Shown in pieces: positions 1 through 12,144 of a stretch of 64,000 nt of DNA. Numbering within the stretch: the stretch's first letter is position 1; the number at the start of each line of letters is the position of its first letter. A program made the position numbers and the translations under genes. This DNA is from Atopsyche davidsoni (lineage: Eukaryota; Arthropoda; Insecta; Trichoptera; Hydrobiosidae), in the NCBI GenBank assembly GCA_022113835.1, contig JAILWY010000007.1, forward strand, positions 9,897,001-9,961,000. Direction: 5' to 3'. The notes under the pieces were generated by a model that did no database searches, was not told the DNA's origin, and saw nothing but the letters and a program-made list of their open reading frames with translations.

Positions 1-366
1 CATTACGAGTATTAATCAAAAACTCAACCGTTTATATTAAAAAATATTCGTATTTTTGGCGTTTACTAAATTTCGTTGCTCAAACGAAGATTAACGGCTT
101 CAATATTAATCAAAGCCAGGGATTGCGGTACGATGAAACCGTATTTGTTGCCATGGAAACGATATATTAATCCGTTTTGATGATAAGGTATACAATTTGT
201 CATTAATCAGAATTCAGTTAGATTATTCAATGAAATTTGTGTTTATGCAAATGATGAATACGTTACATGAAGATGTTAATTTAATGTAATATTAATTATT
301 TACGAAAATAATCAAATACTAAATTATAATATTCAATATTTTGGACAGTGAGTGGAATTCCATTTT
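1..366. other. AT-rich gene-free stretch
   Basis: No open frame or RNA gene is supported here. The only distinct items are an RFX X-box match (147-160) and the 5' part of a repeat family copy that starts near 330. Both are listed separately. Confidence 0.5.
147..160. promoter_or_regulatory. RFX X-box match
   Basis: GTTGCCATGGAAAC fits the known RFX-family X-box consensus (GTHNYYATRRNAAC) at all 14 positions. RFX factors bind such sites in promoters of ciliary genes and in other enhancers. No promoter or gene is visible next to it, so only the site itself is supported. A second perfect match lies at 46287-46300. Confidence 0.4.
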
Positions 367-470
367 AATATTTTTGAGTAAAATACTTGAGTGATTTTCC
401 GCATGTTCGTTTTTATTTGTGACCGGTTTCGCCAACACTCAAGTATTTTACTCTAAAATATTAAATTATA
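330..470 (+). mobile_element. MITE-like repeat, family B copy 1, with 27-bp inverted arms
   Basis: Arms at 367-393 and 436-462 are inverted copies matching at 26 of 27 positions, with a 42-bp spacer, so the transcript would fold into a long hairpin. The spacer ends with TGACCGGTTTCGCCAA (420-435). Sequence to the left of the arms (330-366) and the spacer recur at 11486-11552, 15745-15785, 17491-17596 and 61206-61296, which identifies a dispersed family. No protein is encoded, so it would be non-autonomous. Full element ends and target-site duplication are not resolved. Confidence 0.65.
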
Positions 471-899
471 ATATATCAAATTTCTTACCGTAGCATTATA
501 AAATTTCCTTTTGAATAATATAAATCTCTTTGTTAAAGTTTATTTTAATATGATGCACTGCAGGACATTCATCCAGTGAGGATGTTGAGTCTGGAAAAAT
601 TGTTTTATTCTATTAAGATCATAACTCTATCGGAAAGAAGTAATGTGTAAAATATTAACATGTGATAAGATAATATGCATAAAATCAGTAAACTCTAATT
701 TATTATCAAACTAAACTATCAAATATTTCATGTCATATGATTGCATTCATATGACACAAGAAGGCATCATTGTACAAAGTTGTAGCAGTCGCATTTCCAG
801 GAGTACATTCATACATGTCTTTGAAATATATTTTTTGTATGATTTATATAATAATGAAGTATTCAGTACGCTTTTGACGTTGTTGCATTGTATGTGCTT
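471..899. other. AT-rich gene-free stretch with a short hairpin
   Basis: A perfect 10-bp inverted repeat, TGTCATATGA at 731-740 and its complement at 747-756, encloses a 6-base loop. Nothing else is recognisable. The minus-strand open frame that starts in the next island extends into this stretch but looks incidental. Confidence 0.4.
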
Positions 900-1340
900 G
901 CAAAAATAAGTTTGAATCGGAAACTCAAAACGTTTTTGTGGCCGCTTGTTTCGGGCAAAACGTTGCGCGCGTCCATCAAGTCCTTCCTCGGCGGAAACCT
1001 GCGTTTGCAGGAACCTCGGCTCGGGCGGTTTCTCTCCCATACGTCCCGTGACGAGACCGTCTCGGCTCATTCAGAGAGACGCTCTAAACTGCGGCGGTGT
1101 AAAAACCCGCAGGAGTTGTCCGCGGAGTTGACGCGATCCGCGCTCCGCGAATGGGCCGCTCCGGGCATAATCGGTTTTGGAATCACGCCCGCTTTTGCGC
1201 CAATAGCGATGCTTGGCTGTTATCTGCGAACACAGAAGCATTTTTTGAATATAAATGATTTGATTTTGCTTCTACAGCTGTGGCTGCCAAACTGTGGCCC
1301 GCGTCGCGCAAGAGAACCGCGTCAAATGCGTAAAATTATA
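900..1340. other. GC-rich, CpG-dense island, putative regulatory element
   Basis: Composition changes sharply from the AT-rich flanks. Open frames exist on both strands (157 codons plus, 107 codons minus, overlapping), which is what a stop-poor GC island gives by chance. The plus frame has no recognisable domain, signal peptide or repeat. Similar islands recur throughout the window without any visible gene, so this is read as a conserved non-coding element candidate. A real single-exon gene cannot be excluded. Confidence 0.4.
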
Positions 1341-1800
1341 AAAATTTTAAAATTTACATGAAACAGTCACGCAAATCAAAAACCGTATTTGAATACAGAT
1401 TTTTTGTTTTAGTCTAGTATCTACATATTTTTTTTGCATAAAACATTTACGGTGGCAGGCAGTGTGGGTTTAAATCCCGTTTTATCTCAATTTCATGTGT
1501 GAATTATTCACCTAAGCATTGTATACATAGCAAATCAGTCTGAGATAGCGTAATGAGTAAACAATGTGTTATGAGGTAATCGATTCCCACATCTCTGATA
1601 AACATTGCAATCCACATTTTCTGCTATCGCAGCCTGCGTGGTATCCAATTCAACTACAGTGGTTCCGTTACTGAACACGCATTCGAATAATGCAAGTGTA
1701 AAGCAGATGATTGCTCGATATGTAAGACGGCGTTGCACCTTCATTATTTGCAAGCTGGATGCAGCTATACGCTGAAGCATCACTCAACAACGACCGAAGA
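1341..1800. other. Gene-free stretch with a tRNA-T-arm-like scrap
   Basis: The piece at 1464-1480 has a GGGTTTAAATCCC core resembling a pol III B box. No A box is convincing upstream, so it is at best the 3' end of a degenerate tRNA-derived repeat. The rest shows nothing identifiable. Confidence 0.3.
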
Positions 1801-2045
1801 ATCAAAAGCTTTGAAGTTCTGTGCCGCCGGGTATCTCTGCACCTCGCCTAGTCTGCCGGTACTTTGTTTTGGCCCGGCGTACGTGTGACGTCCCGGGATT
1901 TTCGAAAACAAACTTGATTTGTTTTCGAAAAAGCGGAATGGAAATAGGCAGCCGGGAGGTGCGCGGCGGAGCACCCGACCGGAAGCGGCCATTTTGTTTT
2001 TTATTCGCCCATCGATTTTTTCGCGTTTTCATTGGCAAAAGCCAC
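1801..2045. other. GC-rich island with perfect 14-bp inverted repeat
   Basis: The arms TTTTCGAAAACAAA (1899-1912) and TTTGTTTTCGAAAA (1918-1931) are exact complements around a 5-base loop, giving a strong hairpin or a dyad binding site. The surrounding 250 bases are GC-rich and open on several frames of both strands, with no recognisable protein. Confidence 0.45.
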
Positions 2046-2283
2046 GTACTATTTTTATTAGATTTTGTTTTATCTATACTATGCTTATGAGCATTTTTTT
2101 CCGTACATGATTATAAAAGTCTTTCAATAAGAAAAAGTACTTTAGTTTATCTCGTACATCGAAAAGGAATCTTTATTAATAATAAATTGATTTTGAATTT
2201 TGGAAAGCAAATATCAGGCACAATACAGAATACTGTTTTGAAATTTCTCATTATATTAGCTTCAAACTATTATTAATAATCTA

Positions 2284-2366
2284 GGAGCGCAGTCTAGTGG
2301 AAAGTGGCTCACGCTAATTATGTTCTGCTTTACCCGCGGGATGGTATTTCGGTTCTGCTCCCAGCG
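2284..2366 (+). repeat. tRNA-derived SINE-like fragment
   Basis: An A-box-like start (GCGCAGTCTAGTGG, about 2287-2300) is followed some 50 bases later by a B-box-like CGGTTCTGCTCCC (2350-2362). This spacing and order are those of a tRNA or tRNA-headed SINE. The D and anticodon stems do not fold cleanly, so a functional tRNA gene is unlikely. Confidence 0.4.
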
Positions 2367-3687
2367 GATCTCGCCGCGGTTAGCCGTGACATGCGAACTA
2401 GTTAATCGGATATATCAATCGATTTGTTGCCCTTAACGTACTACAAATAAACGTACAGATGCTAATTTTATTTTTTGAAGAGTAAATTTATTCTCCATAG
2501 GAGACAATATCTTGTATGTAAATCATCACCTTATATTCATGGGAATAAATTCCTTTGAAACGTGAGAAGAAAATAAGCCGAGAACTCTGAAACAATCTTG
2601 CAAAAATCACAAGCGTTTATCCTATAAAATTTATGAACAGTTATATTTGCCTATATTTATAGTCTATTGCTTTTTAATAATTTTATATTTTCAAAGCTAC
2701 AATTGATGAATTATAATGTGTTTTTGTTATTTGATATGTAACATATTTCTATGATTTCTTCCTCAAAGTCAAAAATTCACAAAGAAACAAATAGTTCCAT
2801 AAAATAAGATATTTTTTTATTATTGTGAAAAAGGCATCTTTGGTAAAAACACATTACATTTAGTTTGGTCAATCCACTATAGAATTACGCGTGGGACCAA
2901 AATTAAGACATAATAGTTTTATTTTTTAGAATTTGAAAATACTGTTACGATTTTTTTATTTTAATTTGTATATTCAATTCCGAAAATATATTTTAAGTAG
3001 ACGTGTCATTTACTCAATTTAAATATTGTAATTGTCATGTTAAATATCATTTTATTTAATCAAGTGACAATACTTTATTACACCACCCATCAATCGTTCG
3101 AATGAATATTTTTTTTTTAATACTAGATTTATTTTTAAATTCAAATTATTGAATTATCAATATTGCATAAAATCTTTTTTTGTGTACTTTGAAGATCATA
3201 AAAAAAATTTTTTTTACGAGAAATTTTCATTGTTTTCTGAAGTATTACAAGTCATTGATTTAATATATTTACCATCAATATTATTTATGTGTACTAAGCT
3301 TGAAAAATATAACATATAGGTTGAAGAAATTGAGATGTAAGTTATCAAGTATTTATAAATTTCTAGAATTTAATTCGATGGCGTTACTATTGATGTGACA
3401 ATATACGAGGTGGTTTCGAAACCCAGCTTATTTTCTATGGGCCACACATTGCATAGGCCATGCGGCAGGTTTCTCTTCACAAAGCAAATGTCTCGTTGAC
3501 ACTAATCTTTCTTTATATCAGAAATATTCATAAAATTCAGATTCCTGCCGTAAACATGACAAACAGTCTATCTAAAACTCACCTTCAACACTAATTTAAT
3601 GAATATTATACGTGAAGTATGACATTTTACTGTGATATTGATATTAAACTGATTTTTTCAAATTAAATAATTCCTAATTTACATGTA
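2367..3687. other. AT-rich gene-free stretch
   Basis: Very low GC with poly-T and poly-A tracts. No coding frame, no clear inverted repeat and no match to the repeat families seen elsewhere in the window. A slightly GC-richer patch lies near 3400-3480. Confidence 0.4.
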
Positions 3688-3745
3688 CTGAAAATAGCCT
3701 CACTAGCGAGACCGAAACGTTGAAATTTAAAATATAGCAACACTA
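3688..3745 (+). repeat. GAAACGT-tail dispersed repeat, copy 1
   Basis: The segment starts CTGAAAATAGC, has a small CTC/GAG stem, then ACCGAAACGTTGAAA and ends with a GCAACACTAC-like tail. The same order (CTGA or TGAAGATG start, hairpin, CGAAACGT, then a CAC-rich tail) recurs at several places in the window, so it is treated as a fragment of one dispersed repeat type. Confidence 0.35.
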
Positions 3746-6340
3746 CTCTCACCACTTAATTCGAGTATATTAAATTTAACACATGAACCGAGTGATTTTT
3801 AATTTTAGTAAAAATATTAATTTTTATTATCAATTTAAATATTTTATAAACATTAAATTTTTTCAACAAAATAGTAAAGTGATACTTTCACGTTATTTAT
3901 TTTATGCTGCAGCAGGTTTTGTCAACAATCTGGGTTGGCATCGGCTAGAAAATAAAAAAAATATTTATTTAATAATCAAGGCCGTAGATTATTTTATATT
4001 TGAAAGCTTGATGTTAGTTCGGTCCTTCACAAAAGTTTAATAACACACTGAAAAAATTTGATCACCTAATGATACTTATTTTTTTAATAAATAATGTAAT
4101 TTAATTTTTTGTTGTTCACGCCCATTTATATAGTTCCGATAGAGAAATCTTATTTGAATATCACAGTTTAATTGTTGATATTTACATTTGATTAAATGTC
4201 ACGCGTCATTCGAAAAGGCTCGGTTAATATTTATCTTAACTTTTCCGCTCATGAAACTCGATATACGCTCTGTATCGAATAAAATTATACTTAGGCCCAT
4301 CTTATTACGTGTTAATCCTCAGATTATCCCAATAAATACTGTAGTTTATTATGTCCCGCGAATGGCGGCGTTGATTTCGTCATTGTGTATTTATTAATTA
4401 ACTTTTCGGCGTTCTTTTGAAGACGAGACGTGAATGAAAAACAATTAACTACTTAATTAATTAATAGCCTAAATTTAATGTTAGATGAACGTGTGCGAAA
4501 AACATATTATTTCCCTATAAAAGTTGGAATATGCTTGCGTATACGGTTTGTCACATATAGCTTAATTTTATTACTATTATTTACGCTGTCCAAGTAAAGT
4601 TTTACTAAAAATGAATTTACTAATTCAAATTATAACATTTCTCTTAATATCGTAGTTAAAAATATGTATAAAATATTACATAAATCTTTTTTCAGCCCTT
4701 GTACTCCACCGCTGCTCTGTTGTGGAGCATTTCTTGTACCTGAACTTCAGGATAAAACCGTGAACGGCGCAAAAATTAAATATATATTATAAATCAATCT
4801 TCTAGCCATCCTGACACTTATGTTGATTGTTTGAATATAGTACTACAAACTAAAGCAGCCTGTCATGGATTTAAGCGCTTTAAAAAAAGATAAGGCAACG
4901 AGGTTGACTTTTAATGCATTAAATTATTCATCGGGCTAAGTTGAATTTTATTTTATAAAATACGTATTATTTATGATTGTCAGGGTTGGAGATGATAGAT
5001 GGCATTTTAAAAATTGTGTGGAGAAAATACGACATTCAATTCACAGAATTATCTTTAATTTATACCCTGAACGAGACATTCATTATTCGCTGATGTCGCT
5101 TAGTTAAATTATTAGACACTAATTATAAACATTTTTGAATATTTCTCGATTTCAAAATGAAATTTTACTTTACAAAACGCACAGTACTGAAGTATAGTGT
5201 GTTCATGATATTATGCTATGTATAAAAGCAAATAATAAAAAAATTGAAACAAATACAAATTACAATTATATTGATATAATTGAGTACATCAGTGCTGCGT
5301 GTTATCGAGTGCTTTGTTATTACACCCTGTCTTCTCAAAGGCATCTGAAATAAATTGCGATCGTGTGTGCTTATGAAGTATGAATGTTTTTATTTTATTT
5401 ATACTTGTCTCTCAACTTAAGGTTCGCGGGGCACGCCACTTGCCAAACCGGATACTGTGATCCGCAAATCTTACCTATTAATTGACGTTTTTTAGCTCTT
5501 GCTTAGGATATATCACCTTTTCAAGAATTTTGTGCAAATTTTAGGTAATTTCAAATTAATCCTCCTTAATTTGATAATATTTATTTTGAATAATCAACTG
5601 ACAAAATCATTAAGCATGGCTAATCTGAGGTTTGTTTTAATAGTCCGTCGATATACAGCTTGATCAATCGATCAAATCAACCAAACCAAAAAACCAGTTT
5701 ATATCAAACAAACAAGAAATCGTCTCCTAAATCGCGATAAATATTTTGTGAAACGTTTAACGTTTTGTCGTATTTTTTTTCCACGCAGAACAGAGTACAC
5801 TCGCCGCAGTGCGATACATCATCTGAAATATATCCGAAAACACAGAAATTTACATACGGCGTCACAATAAATAATTCAAGATTCGGATTGGGGAGTATAA
5901 ATCGTGCGGCGGGCAATATCACCGCATTATTTACAATTCGACTCTGTCTTTAATGTGAAATCGTAAATTTGTTCGTAAATGAATACACAATCAACATTGT
6001 ATACGTTTAGTTGATAGTTTATACCGGTATATGTAAAATATCGCAGATAAGCTCGGCATGGTCGCCTTTTACGTTTGACTTGCTGATGCACGCGACAGTT
6101 GTGGACCTCAGTTTCGTGGAAATATTAAAATAACGCAATACGATACATGACTTTGATAAATAAAAACATTATTAAGCGGTTGAAATATTTATTTAAATAA
6201 AAATGTTATAACGAAGGAATAAACCAAACCTATTTTTTATAATATAAAATTTCATTAAAACCATTAGAAACGATGTCAATTTGTTGAGTCGTTGAAACGT
6301 TTTCGGGACATATCTATGATAGTCGATATATTTTTAAATA
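3746..6340. other. AT-rich gene-free stretch
   Basis: No convincing gene. An 85-codon frame at 3783-4040 is made of AT-rich codons and is likely chance. At 4695 a pyrimidine-rich acceptor (ATCTTTTTTCAG) precedes a GC-richer patch (4696-4770) open in more than one frame, but no matched donor is seen. An approximate dyad TTGATCAATCGATCAA lies near 5660. Confidence 0.35.
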
Positions 6341-6620
6341 CTTAAGCCCGCGCTGAGAATTATCGCTAAATTATTATAATACCTGGTCGTTGTTTGTCCG
6401 AGGTCTGCATTAGGCTCGGGTGAATCGATAAATCGGTTTGTATTGGCATTAAATTGCGTTGATTGAAAATTAATTCCGAGTTGTCCTATGTAACTTAATA
6501 TGTCCGCGGACTGTCGGTAATTTATGACGCCAGAGCCCGCGTGGAGAAACCCGTCTCTCTGAGGCCTGTCTCATGGGCGTTCAACATCCTCGACAACACT
6601 CGGAGAAATCTTTAAGAAAT
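6341..6620. other. GC-richer island, putative regulatory element
   Basis: CpG-containing sequence with ATCGATAAATCGG-like words and TTAAT motifs, moderately GC-rich against AT-rich flanks. No coding frame of note. Similar in texture to the many other islands here. Confidence 0.3.
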
Positions 6621-6750
6621 CTCTGAGAAATCTTAAATAAGTAGTGATAATAATGTACAATCTATTGAAAAGCTTTAATAGTATAAAACTCAGTTAAATC
6701 GCGTGTGATAGGTTCGCAGGTCTTGAATCTACTTCGTTCCTTGGGCTAGG

Positions 6751-6796
6751 GCTAAGTTTCATAGTTTTGCCTCCAGTACTGGAGTCATCTTCAAGA
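6751..6796 (-). repeat. GAAACGT-tail dispersed repeat, copy 2 (palindromic core)
   Basis: On the minus strand it reads CTTGAAGATGA, then the perfect palindrome CTCCAGTACTGGAG (6771-6784), then GCAAAACTATG. This is the same layout as the other GAAACGT-tail copies with the tail mutated. The palindrome can form a stable stem between the two conserved blocks. Confidence 0.45.
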
Positions 6797-7985
6797 AATT
6801 TCATTGAACGTGACAGATTTAAAAAAATCAAGGAATCTGAGAATAGTATTGATGTTTATCGTTTACTCATTTGGGCAATATGAAGAGCATCAAATATAAA
6901 TTCTAAAGAAGCAACTAAAAGAAGAAAGTTATACAAAAATGTTTGCAATTTCTTATCTAGTAACCTATTCACACTCAGAATAAAGTCATTATTTTTGACA
7001 CAATAAAATATAAACATTCAACCGTAGTAAGAAACAGGTAGTCGAAAAATAAAGAAAAATCAAATGGGTAAAAGCTTATTCATATTAAAGAAAAAAAAAA
7101 ACTCCTATAAACGAGCGAGCGTCGAACTCCCATCTTTCATTTTTATTTTAAAAATAAAAAAGGAAGAGAATTTCATAATCTGATCTCGTACCGCCTCCCG
7201 AGTCACTTAGGCCCGAACTTATTCTTCGGTCAAGTGATAATTGCCGTTCTTGATCCTGCGCGGGATTATTTACGGCCTCCGGCCATGATATTCTGCCGCT
7301 TTTTTCGTTTTACCTTTAGTCCGTAATTACATTAGGATCCCATTCATTCCGATGAATTAGACATTCACGTGGAATGGTGGATTCCTTCATTTTGTGTAAT
7401 TCGTGTAATTTTACGGGAATAACGCGTATTATTAACGATGGTTCTTGAGAATTTGTATTTATCGGGTTCTGTGATTATTTATGGCTCTCTGCGTTGTGTA
7501 ATTTTAACACCTTAACTTGCTTCTATGATTAAATAATAGGAAAATTATATATGTTTATTTAATAATTTTTAGAAATCGTTTACAGCTGTCGATAAGAACA
7601 TATTTATTAGTTAATTCATTAATCAGTTGGAAAATGTCAATTCGATCTATCTCATTTGTCGAATTCAGTACATACTTCCTTGATACAATATTGGTTATCG
7701 TTTATGCTGTATAAATAAAGCTCTCGCGGTTCATTTTAATTATTTTTGTCATCTATATCTTGCTGTTTATTGAAGTATATTTAATATCAGATCGCACTTT
7801 TATACGTCATTGTTACATTTAGAGTCATCAAAAATCGTTTGATATTAAATAGAGTTTTATGTATTTGAAACCGTTGAATCAAAAAATAATATTCATATGC
7901 GTCCTCTTATTTTTAATTTAAGAAAGCCATAGGACTTTTCGTTGAGACCGAGAACATAATTTAAAAATGATAAATCTTTCCTAAG
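6797..7985. other. Gene-free stretch with one GC-rich island
   Basis: AT-rich sequence except about 7170-7440, which is a GC-richer island with CpG, ATTA and TTTACGG words. No open frame, RNA or repeat family is recognisable. Confidence 0.35.
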
Positions 7986-8153
7986 TGACAGTCAAATTCC
8001 CTCGCGTTGTGAGCAACAGGAAGCGGGTTTCTAATACGCCATATTAAAAACTACTTACGGCCGCCTCGGTAAACGTCCCGGCGGCTACATTGCGTGACAC
8101 AATTCCAATGTAAATAACGCATTTCGTCCCTCCGGCCCGGCTGAAGGGCTCGG

Positions 8154-8180
8154 GGAGGCTCTGGAGGCTCTGGAGGCTCT
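8154..8180. repeat. 9-bp tandem repeat, 3 perfect units
   Basis: The unit GGAGGCTCT is repeated three times without change, inside a GC-rich island. It lies 73 bases left of a second, unrelated 9-bp array. On the minus strand it translates as an RAS tripeptide repeat in one frame. Confidence 0.8.
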
Positions 8181-8253
8181 CGCGCCGCGCCGACCCGCCC
8201 GGCGTGTGAAGTCATCTTCGGAGTTTTTTCCCGTGACAAAAAACCGACGCATT

Positions 8254-8298
8254 ACCAGAAGTACCAGAAGTACCAGGAGTACCAGGAGTACCAGGAGC
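8254..8298. repeat. 9-bp tandem repeat, 5 units
   Basis: Units ACCAGAAGT (twice), ACCAGGAGT (twice) and ACCAGGAGC lie head to tail. Unit length is a multiple of three, so any frame across it gives a tripeptide repeat: TRS on the plus strand, LLV on the minus strand. A minus frame of 88 codons (8085-8351) spans both arrays. Confidence 0.85.
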
Positions 8299-8960
8299 GC
8301 ATCACAACAAGCCATTAGCGGGATGATACAGAACTTTCGATTCTTTTTCATTCATTTATCATTTCCTCCGGCTTTAATCAAAGAGACACATTTCCGTAAT
8401 TTGTTCACGTAATGAGATTTTCTTTCGTTTTTTTTGATATTCGCCGTGTATTAAATATATAACGTAATGTTATTATTTTACCTCCTGGAATAGGCTGACA
8501 GCCTGGTAGCGAAAAAAATGTATCCCATCTTTTCTTCGGATTCTTATTGTGTTTTGCTTTTGTATTTGCGCCAGCGCTGGGGAATATCCAAATTATGAGA
8601 TCTCTTTTCATTTATTCTCGGCGGGTGTATCCACATTGTGTCCCAAGTGCGGCCAGTTTTTGTCTGATGTATAAAAAACGCGTTCATTGCACGAAATAAT
8701 CGTTCGAATAATATTCAAAAGTGTGTAATAATTATAATAAATGTGTAATTGCTGAGATTTCAGCGTTAGAATGTAAAAAAATATGTAGATGAGATATTTC
8801 TGATTCGTTGTGGTGATTCTCGGTAGTAATTTTAATTATTATCTGAACAATGCAGTGTTCTTAGAATAATATGTGAAAAATTGAGACAAAATTCAGAGCC
8901 GGAGCTATTACGAAAGTCTCACGATTGCAGTAATTATTAGTTCTGAACAATTAGCTGTAA
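8299..8960. other. Mixed AT-rich stretch
   Basis: A moderately GC-rich patch near 8480-8660 is followed by AT-rich sequence. No gene, RNA or known repeat is supported. Confidence 0.3.
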
Positions 8961-10980
8961 TCTATTTTTTCCGTCGGCCTGCTCGCCCGCGCGGAAGGTT
9001 CCAGAGTTTCGAGTACAGAGAGACTCGGGCGCCGCGACTAATCGCACAAAACGAATTTTATTTCATTAAAAACTCGTAATTAGCCAAAAAAAACATATTT
9101 TATTTCTGCTTTACAAAAAACGCATAATTGCAGCGACCGAAGAAAAAAAAAAAAACACAGTCATCCGAGGCGTCTCCGTAAGTGGTTTATAAACGTCTCC
9201 AAGAAGCAAAAAATCGGTAACAATTTTAACTAAAAAAGGTCTAATTGCGATAAACGCAGCCTCGCTTCCACGGAGCCTCGGATAATAGATGTCCCAGATA
9301 AAAAATCCGGGACTACCCTATTTTGTATTCTTTCGAGTTCTTTTTATCGGGGGCTGAGAATAGCGAAATCCGGGTGAGGCGCATCCGGGCGGGCTAACGA
9401 GCGGAGGTATTAGGAGAGCAGCAGGACTAAGCGCTAAATTATAGAGAGCTCCGGAGTTATGAACCTCGAAGGGCACCCAAAAGCGCCCGCTCCGTATGGG
9501 AAGAGCCCCTCGAACGCGTGTTTCCCTGTTATTAGGATAAATCAGAAATGATCGCCGGGTAATTACTCGTTGCCGGATCGGGGGTCCCGTGGAGTTACTG
9601 CCCCGGGCCGTGAAACGGCTATCCGGCCTGCCCGGACTTATTGAAATACGAGAATATCGCACGGTATGTGTCTCAGCCTCTACTGTATTCTGCACGGAAT
9701 TCGCTGCATGACTCAAAACTCATGTTACCCGCTATAAGATTTAAAGCCAAAAACTTTTTTTTTTGTATTTAATACGTTTTAAAACAATTGACCTCAAAGT
9801 AAGTATTAAATACATTATATATGTTATGTTGATATTCTATACTAGCTTTTTATTTAAACTTTAAAACGAATTTTCTTGAAATCGATTTGCTTATAATTGT
9901 TGGATAATTCTTCAAATCGACAAGTTATTTAATGATCTCATCTCGAGTTTGTTTTTCGCCGGATTATGTCGTCCTTGTCAAAGCCAGCGTACCTTTGCAA
10001 TAGGAAACGGAATCGCCCGCTGTTTGGTTCTCATCGTGACGGAGATATATCGTGACAAATGACCGCGTCTTCCTTCTTTCGATCTAATCAGCCGTCATTT
10101 TCCCTCTGCCCAGAACACGACAGCCCATTAGGAAGATCAGAGGGGCTCCTGACACGCGAATCAAAAAAGTTGATTTTCCACGAAACCACGATACCGAACT
10201 AAACAAGCAATTACGGACATGTCTTCTTGTCTCTCGAATATTACATCACCTGCGATCTGCAAATATTCGAATGTATTTTTATAATTTAGCTCCACGTGGA
10301 AAAAAAAAAAAAACATTTCGTCCTTCAGCAGACTCGCACAAAGGTGAGGTCAAAAATATGAATATTTTAAAGAATAAATTATTTACTGCTCAGTGAACGC
10401 TCCCCGAGCATGAGCCGCGTTTACAAAAACAGGCGTTGATTTAATCAGAAGCGAGATTTGAATCTCCGCGCTCCGAATTATTTGGAGATTATTATTTTAT
10501 TATGCAAAGCAGAAAAAAACTAGGACACGAGTATGCGAGACGGCTTCGGCAGGGCGGCATCAGAGAGGAGAGCCGTCGGTCAATTGTCTGACGAGCCTCC
10601 CGAAGCCATCTTGGAATATTCCAAACGGCTTTCTCGGGGGGCAGTTTTTGTACGCGCTGGAGTCCGAAAGGGCTCCCGGTGATTGCCACGGCAGCGGCTC
10701 GCTTTGGTCGTCTCCTCCACATTTGTCACGGTCGGTCATAATTTATCACGGGGGGGAAATAAAATACACATTATGACGAGGAGACTCGCGGGCGATAATG
10801 GTTTGTACTGTCAAAGCCACTTGCATAATTATCGTGAGCGGAAAAAATAATAAATCACCCGGCCCGGCTACCGGAGCGCAGCGCCGCCAGGAGCGCATAA
10901 ATAATATAGCGGGCTTGTTTTTTGCGCTCGCGAGGACGCGTAGATTGCCTCGGTGAAATATTTCAATACCAACATTCCGA
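8961..10980. other. Cluster of GC-rich islands, putative regulatory block
   Basis: Islands near 8960-9060, 9240-9730, 9950-10250 and 10380-10980 are separated by short AT-rich spacers. They are CpG-dense and carry words such as ATAATTTATCACG and GCCATCTT. A minus frame of 132 codons (9318-9716) has no recognisable domain and is Pro/Arg/Ser-rich, as expected from a chance frame in GC-rich DNA. A perfect palindrome TTGGAATATTCCAA lies at 10611-10624. Best read as a conserved non-coding cluster near a developmental gene; this is inference from texture only. Confidence 0.4.
10611..10624. promoter_or_regulatory. Perfect 14-bp palindrome in island
   Basis: TTGGAATATTCCAA is its own complement and directly follows GCCATC, giving a GCCATCTT word like the core bound by PHO/YY1. 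The palindrome could be a dimeric factor site. The protein that binds it is unknown. Confidence 0.3.
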
Positions 10981-12144
10981 GGACTAGGTTTTCATATCCT
11001 TTGTTCGCTTTATCATTTCGAGATTCTGTGCGACTCACTCTTTTCGTCTTGACTCCCCTGGTCGCTTGTAAAAAAACTTGTATGCTTTTTTATACTTTTT
11101 GTTAAGAGATAAGAAAGCAATATCGATGAATACGCCGATTACAATAATTATTTTTAGCTTCGCATACAAATTTGTTTTTGAAAGATAACGCTTGCTGTTG
11201 TGTAGCTTGTTCATTGCGAAATATCAAAAATCATTTCGATTTTTTAATGTATATTCTGGAATAACGTTGTGAGGTATTTTATGGAAGTTTTGAAAATGTA
11301 CGGGAGCTTTTCCCTGAAATATGTTCATACGTGGCGCACGTGTTGAAGGCTCGCTATTGTAACCGTGCAGTGGCATTCCTTCCTACGGAGAACAGTTATG
11401 GCATAGATATTACAAACATATCTTTAAATGCACGTCTCAGATACAAAAATACCACAAAAATTGTATTATATTTGATACATTATTAAATTTAATATGTTTG
11501 ACAAAGAGCACTTGGTGGAACTCCATTTTAATATTTTTATTAAAATAATATTTATGCTATTCCTGGTTTCTATTTTTTGTTCATCTCATTAAATTCACAA
11601 ATCAAATAAATTTTATGCGATAGTATGTACTATAAGCAGTAATATTAAATCTCAGATGGAAAGTAAAATCAAACATTTCGCAATAATAATCTGCAAGAAT
11701 CTTAGACTCCACTATTCCTAATCGCTAATCACTTGATTTATTTCTCTTGCACCTGCTAACTTTTGACTACTCCATTTTTGCTCTATAGTTTATTGCTATT
11801 TTAATTTCACTAAAAAAGACTCAGCTCATTCGTTTACTTCCTAAATAGTGTTTTTGATTGGACTATTAGGATGAACCGAATCTCTCGTGTGTTTTTACAT
11901 TTTCTATTCACCGGTGGCCGCGCCTAATTTATCACTGTCCGCTCGGGCACATGTCCACTAATGCTTGACGCCTAATTCGATGTCGTAAATTCTGCTTATG
12001 ATTGGTAAATAAAAACTCTAATGACCCGAAAACAAATAATAACGAAGTGGGAAATAATAGAGGGGTGGGACGGCTGCATTCTTTCTCCTTTCGGATTAAT
12101 AATGTGTATTTCACAAAGGAGTGAAATTTGAATGAATGATCTCG
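10981..12144. other. AT-rich stretch with one repeat copy and one small island
   Basis: Holds a partial family B repeat (11486-11552, listed separately). A GC-richer patch near 11910-12080 has CGCCTAATTTATCAC-like words. No gene is supported. Confidence 0.35.
11486..11552 (+). repeat. Family B repeat, partial copy 2
   Basis: It shares the block TTTGACA..GAG, then CTTGGTGGAA, then CCATTTTAATATTTTT with the left part of the copy at 330-390 and with the reverse complement of 61206-61296. The conserved TGACCGGTTTCGCC block is absent, so this is a truncated copy. Confidence 0.55.

Noticed and set aside
888..1361. 157-codon plus frame
   Set aside because: It lies in a CpG-rich island, overlaps open frames on the other strand, has no recognisable domain and no splice or promoter context.
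4696..4770. Exon after ATCTTTTTTCAG
   Set aside because: Acceptor is good but no matched donor or poly-A signal was found, and several frames are open by composition.
9318..9716. 132-codon minus frame
   Set aside because: Stop-poor GC-rich island; Pro/Arg/Ser-rich translation without domain or family resemblance.
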